From assembly GCA_964651325.1 (NCBI GenBank), contig CAZYXP010000142.1:1-10073 (forward strand): DNA of 10,073 nt, in the 5' to 3' direction. The notes below the pieces were generated by a model. That model was given only the letters and a program-made list of their open reading frames with translations, did no database searches and was not told the DNA's origin. This document shows, piece after piece, positions 7,796 to 10,073 of the stretch (its first letter is position 1; each line of letters opens with the position of its first letter). Source of the DNA: JADFOB01 sp964651325 (GTDB lineage: Bacteria > Planctomycetota > Phycisphaerae > UBA1845). Made by a program: the position numbers and the translations under genes.

Positions 7796-9056
7796 CAGCG
7801 CTCCTCCGTTCCTGTTCGGACTCCTGATCCGATTGCTTCAGATCCTCCACCGCGGTCTTGGGACAGGGTAGCGTGATAACGAACCTCGCTCCGTGAGGCT
7901 GAACATGCTCCGCTCCGATGGTGCCGCCGTGGTCTTCGATGATGCCTTTGATGATGGGCAGCCCCAGGCCGGTCCCCTTGCCGGCCGGCTTCGTGGTGAA
8001 AAACGGCTTCCAAATCTTCTCGATGATTTCCTGCGACATCCCCGGACCGTTGTCTTCAACGGCAACGATCACCTGCCCGTCCGCCGTCGATGTCTTGATC
8101 CGTAGCGTTCCTGAATCTCGGCCGTCCATCGCGTCGGCGGCGTTGACGAACAGATTGACCAGAACCTGATCGATCTGCTGGCCGTCACCCGACACCTCAG
8201 GCAGATTGGCGTCTAGCTCGGTCTCCACCTGGACCCGGTGTTTCAACGCATTGGTACACAACTCAAGAGATTCCTGAACGCGCTCGTTCACGTCAAACAA
8301 TTCCGCGCTCGTCTGTCGATGGCCCGCATAGGCCTTCAGGCCGCTGACCACCTTGGAAATACGTGCCACGCCGCTGGCAATGGCGTCGTGAATCTTCGGC
8401 ATTTCCTCCAACATGAATCGAAGGCGACCGGCTTTTTCGACATCTTGGTCCATCTTCAGCTCGAGGCTTTCCTTAACCAGCGGCCAGCAATCCCGCAATA
8501 TGAGTAGATTCCCGGAGATGAAGGTTGTCGGGTTGTTGACTTCATGCGCCACCCCCGCCGAGAGCATGCCCAGGGTCGCCATCCGATCCGCATGCGCGAG
8601 CTGTCGAGCTCGTTCCTCGGCCAGCGATTCCATTTCAGAGGCGTACCGCTTCAGCGCGTCCTTGCTTTTGACCAATTCCTCTTCATTGTTCATGATCCGA
8701 GAGCCAACCGTGAGTCGATGCCAAAGGTGGGCGTGCTCAAACGGCTTGACGATGAAATCATCCGCACCGGCGGCAAACCCTTCGGATATCTCCTCCTTCT
8801 CCCCTTTTCCGGTGACCAAGATCACATAGGTATACGCCCCGTCTTCGCTTCCTCGGATTTTCGTGCACACCTCGACGCCCGATAATCCGGGCATGCTCCA
8901 GTCAAGGATGAACATCTGCGGAGGATCAGGCGCGCAAAACGCTTGCCACGCTTCCGACCCGTCGCAAGCGGTGGCCACCTCATAACCCCATTTCCTCACA
9001 AGCATCTCCAGAAGGCGGAGCATGGCGGGGTCGTCATCGGCGATAAGGACTTTCAT
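7770..9056 (-). CDS. Soluble receiver-histidine kinase (REC-HisKA-HATPase)
   Basis: A 428-residue cytoplasmic kinase with no transmembrane segment or classical sensor domain. Residues 1-118 are a receiver: Asp7-Asp9 (IADDDP), phosphoacceptor Asp52 (ILDWSMPG), Thr82 and Lys104 (VKPF). Residues about 122-155 form a coiled-coil-like linker. The dimerisation/phosphotransfer domain carries His171 in SAGVAHEVNNP. The ATPase domain has N-box NLFVNAADAM (301-310), G1 box EDNGPGM (334-340), F box WKPFFTTKPAG (349-359) and G2 box KGTGLGL (360-366). Residues 400-428 are a charged tail. All key residues are present. The ATG at 9056 has only a modest GGGAAA site (9067-9062) upstream. It is the first gene of the operon with the response regulator and CheA. 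A kinase whose input is a receiver is expected to be controlled by phosphate from another kinase, plausibly the CheA next door. Confidence 0.95.
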   Translation of the reverse strand: MKVLIADDDPAMLRLLEMLVRKWGYEVATACDGSEAWQAFCAPDPPQMFILDWSMPGLSGVEVCTKIRGSEDGAYTYVILVTGKGEKEEISEGFAAGADDFIVKPFEHAHLWHRLTVGSRIMNNEEELVKSKDALKRYASEMESLAEERARQLAHADRMATLGMLSAGVAHEVNNPTTFISGNLLILRDCWPLVKESLELKMDQDVEKAGRLRFMLEEMPKIHDAIASGVARISKVVSGLKAYAGHRQTSAELFDVNERVQESLELCTNALKHRVQVETELDANLPEVSGDGQQIDQVLVNLFVNAADAMDGRDSGTLRIKTSTADGQVIVAVEDNGPGMSQEIIEKIWKPFFTTKPAGKGTGLGLPIIKGIIEDHGGTIGAEHVQPHGARFVITLPCPKTAVEDLKQSDQESEQERRSADECTTANR

Positions 9057-9068
9057 GCCAATTTCCCA

Positions 9069-9109
9069 GCGCGAATCGGGACGCGATTGCGCATCAGCTT
9101 ACCAATCGC
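9069..9109 (-). promoter_or_regulatory. Overlapping inverted repeats in the leader of the receiver-kinase gene
   Basis: GCGATTG (9083-9089) is complementary to CAATCGC (9103-9109) across 13 bases. The same GATTGCGC segment (9085-9092) can instead pair with GCGCGAATC (9069-9077) with one bulge. The two hairpins exclude each other and the second ends next to the GGGAAA ribosome binding site (9062-9067). This could be an operator or a translational switch, but GC-rich DNA yields such pairs by chance. Confidence 0.3.
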
Positions 9110-9356
9110 AGGCGTTTGCCCTTACGACCGCACAAGATCCTCTGGAGTTATCGGTCTAATCGTGCTGGTTCAAGCGCCCGCGTCGGAACCCGCGAACCCC
9201 CGAAGGTCCGCGCGCACCCTACATTGCATCCAGCATTATCGGCGACCCGTCGGCCCAACATGCGTAGGATCGCTCGGAACCCTCGTGCCGGCGGCATCGA
9301 CCTGGCGGCCATCGCAGGGGGTGAGGTCGGCGGGGATGGGGGCTCCAATTGAGCAT

Positions 9357-9398
9357 CCCCACAGTTTTCCCCCAGTTTTGCATTTCCCCGACAGTTTT
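9357..9398 (+). repeat. Three CCCC-ACAGTTTT-like direct repeats
   Basis: Unit 1 CCCCACAGTTTT (9357-9368), unit 2 CCCCCAGTTTT (9369-9379) and unit 3 CCCCGACAGTTTT (9386-9398). All share CCCC and CAGTTTT, with a variable 0-2 bases between. Such iterated short sites usually bind a protein. The last two overlap a candidate plus-strand promoter. Confidence 0.65.
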
Positions 9399-9405
9399 CT
9401 ATAAA
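9377..9405 (+). promoter_or_regulatory. Candidate plus-strand promoter overlapping the triple repeat
   Basis: TTTGCA (9377-9382) and TATAAA (9400-9405) are separated by 17 bases. The -10 is 5/6 to consensus and the -35 is 4/6. A start near 9412 would produce a transcript through the repeat region towards the tRNA gene, with no evident coding sequence. Confidence 0.4.
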
Positions 9406-9617
9406 CCTCACATAACCAAATCGGCCCCTGGAGGTGCGTCTCGCCGCGTGCGTATGGCAATCAATCCACGCACGACCGGAGGCCCGACGGGTTTGACCAT
9501 GCCTGATGGCATCGTCGGTCGGGGTCGAGCCTTTCGCGAACACGGGGGGCCACCCGGCGCAATCGAGCGAAGCGGCAGTTGGAACCTGTTCCACCCTCGG
9601 CTTGCCACCATCTCTGG

Positions 9618-9720
9618 TCACGCCCCACGTTGCGGGTGTGGCCATACAATGTGGCCATGCCACGAGCACAGCGGGTCTATCCGAATTCTTGGCCCATGCC
9701 CTGGGTCAATCACGCCCCAC
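9618..9720 (+). repeat. Direct repeat TCACGCCCCAC, 92 bases apart
   Basis: The 11-mer occurs at 9618-9628 and 9710-9720, each time shortly before a copy of the tandem 13-mers (10-20 bases). This suggests an old duplication of about 92 bases, although the rest of the two units is diverged. Confidence 0.5.
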
Positions 9721-9762
9721 CGCATGGCGTGGAACGATATGGCCACACAATATGGCCACACC
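9635..9762. repeat. Inverted pair of tandem 13-mers around TGGCCA
   Basis: Copy A is TGTGGCCATACAA (9637-9649) followed directly by TGTGGCCATGCCA (9650-9662). Copy B is TATGGCCACACAA (9738-9750) followed directly by TATGGCCACACCA (9751-9763). Each copy has two TGGCCA palindromes 13 bases apart. Copy A (9635-9658) and copy B (9762-9739, reverse strand) match at 21 of 24 positions, the three mismatches being the central CAA/TTG. The 80-base interval contains a hairpin at 9689-9709. Confidence 0.7.
9689..9709 (+). other. Small hairpin inside the inverted repeat
   Basis: TTGGCCCA (9689-9696) pairs with TGGGTCAA (9702-9709) over 8 bp with one G-T pair, loop TGCCC. It sits near the middle of the interval between the two 13-mer copies. 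No T run follows. Confidence 0.45.
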
Positions 9763-9851
9763 AGACGTTCAGGGCAACCGGATTCTAAGAATTCTCATGC
9801 GGTGTTCGCTCTTGCGGTTGAGCGGATCCGCGATTTCGGCCACATGAAACA

Positions 9852-9866
9852 GGGGACAAAATCCCC
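9852..9866 (+). other. Perfect GGGGA-CAAAA-TCCCC hairpin
   Basis: A 5-bp perfect inverted repeat with a five-base loop. It lies between the repeat region and the tRNA promoter. There is no T run, so it is not a standard terminator. Confidence 0.4.
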
Positions 9867-9943
9867 GAGACAGTCTACAAGTCCGCCCATGAGTTAGAAT
9901 GCGGTTGCCCTGCACCCGACGATACGGATACCCCGATGGCCGC

Positions 9944-9971
9944 TGGACAGTCCGTAGGGTTGTGCTATAAA
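9944..9971 (+). promoter_or_regulatory. Sigma70-like promoter for the tRNA gene
   Basis: TGGACA (9944-9949) and TATAAA (9966-9971) are 16 bases apart, each one base off consensus. The bases after the -10 are GC-only apart from the first two (ATCCCCCGCGCG), a discriminator typical of stable-RNA promoters under stringent control. The predicted start is near 9978, about 66 bases before the tRNA. Confidence 0.7.
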
Positions 9972-10043
9972 ATCCCCCGCGCGACCTGTAGCGTGCTCGA
10001 TACAGAACCCCTGCGCTGCGTCAGGCGTACGGAAGCTACTTTC

Positions 10044-10073
10044 GCGGGCGTAGCTCAATTGGTAGAGCATCAG
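10044..10073 (+). tRNA. tRNA gene, 5' half only (probably tRNA-Gly), cut by the window end
   Basis: The last 30 bases read as acceptor strand GCGGGCG, TA, D-arm GCTC-AATTGGTA-GAGC, A26 and the first bases of the anticodon stem (TCAG). This fits the start of a tRNA exactly. The combination of GCGGGCG with ATCAG is what I know from bacterial tRNA-Gly(UCC), but the anticodon lies outside the window, so the amino acid is inferred. Confidence 0.85.

Larger units (their letters stand above)
9057..10043. other. Long gene-free, repeat-rich region upstream of the kinase operon
   Basis: Nearly 1 kb without a convincing gene. The longest open frames (9349-9897 plus, 9148-9669 minus) have no ribosome binding site, no recognisable domain and odd composition, and part of their apparent protein repeats simply reflect DNA repeats. 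The region holds leader hairpins before the kinase gene, three CCCC-ACAGTTTT-like repeats with an overlapping promoter, an inverted pair of tandem 13-mers, several small hairpins and the tRNA promoter. For the minus-strand kinase operon I see only a lone -10-like GATAAT (9240-9235) without a matching -35. Confidence 0.6.

Noticed and set aside
9147..9173. TTGAAC...GATAAC as a minus-strand promoter for the kinase operon
   Set aside because: Spacing is only 15 bases and both hexamers are imperfect.
9357..9398. DnaA boxes or replication origin
   Set aside because: The minus-strand reading AACTGTGGGGAT only loosely resembles a DnaA box, and no dnaA/dnaN gene or AT-rich unwinding stretch is present.
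9357..9660. CRISPR array
   Set aside because: Repeats are 11-13 bases, few, and without regular spacers.
9148..9669. Minus-strand open frame of 173 codons upstream of the kinase operon
   Set aside because: Same reasons: no start signal and composition of non-coding GC-rich DNA.
9349..9897. Plus-strand open frame of 182 codons in the repeat region
   Set aside because: No ribosome binding site, no domain, and its repeated peptides come from DNA repeats (triple repeat and TGGCCA 13-mers).

Overview
The window is GC-rich bacterial DNA and most likely comes from a planctomycete, probably an uncultured or Phycisphaerae-like lineage. The main evidence is the large secreted protein at 346-2808. It ends in two dockerin-like calcium-binding repeats of the LPGDVNGD...DILALIDALNG type, preceded by a beta-rich module that I associate with planctomycete exported proteins. 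This assignment is inference from protein style; no rRNA or taxonomic marker is present.

Layout. Positions 1-345 hold no recognisable gene. A secreted M43-type zinc metalloprotease is on the minus strand (346-2808), with a strong sigma70-like promoter just upstream. A 519-base gap separates it from a divergent, probably lipid-anchored, Cys-rich protein of unknown function (3328-3996, plus strand). After a short convergent gap, four minus-strand genes are read from right to left: a cytoplasmic receiver-histidine kinase (9056-7770), a single-domain response regulator (7795-7358), a CheA-type kinase (7365-5167) and a class I SAM-dependent methyltransferase (5082-4099). The first three overlap (26 and 8 bases) and are surely one operon. 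The methyltransferase follows after 84 bases and may be co-transcribed. Positions 9057-10043 are gene-free but rich in repeats and hairpins. The window ends inside the 5' half of a tRNA gene, probably tRNA-Gly, which has a good promoter of its own.

How the genes may work together. The kinase operon looks like a multi-step phosphorelay: a soluble kinase with its own receiver, a free receiver, and a CheA with an Hpt domain that could supply or take phosphate. No CheW, receptor, CheR, CheB or flagellar gene is in view, so the output and sensory input are unknown. The two exported proteins on the left look unrelated to this relay; both carry beta-sandwich (Fn3-like) sequence and many cysteines.

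Most notable observations: the metalloprotease domain appears to be inserted inside an Fn3-like domain; the gene-free region contains a pair of inverted, internally tandem 13-mers; and three CCCC-ACAGTTTT-like repeats overlap a candidate promoter there.
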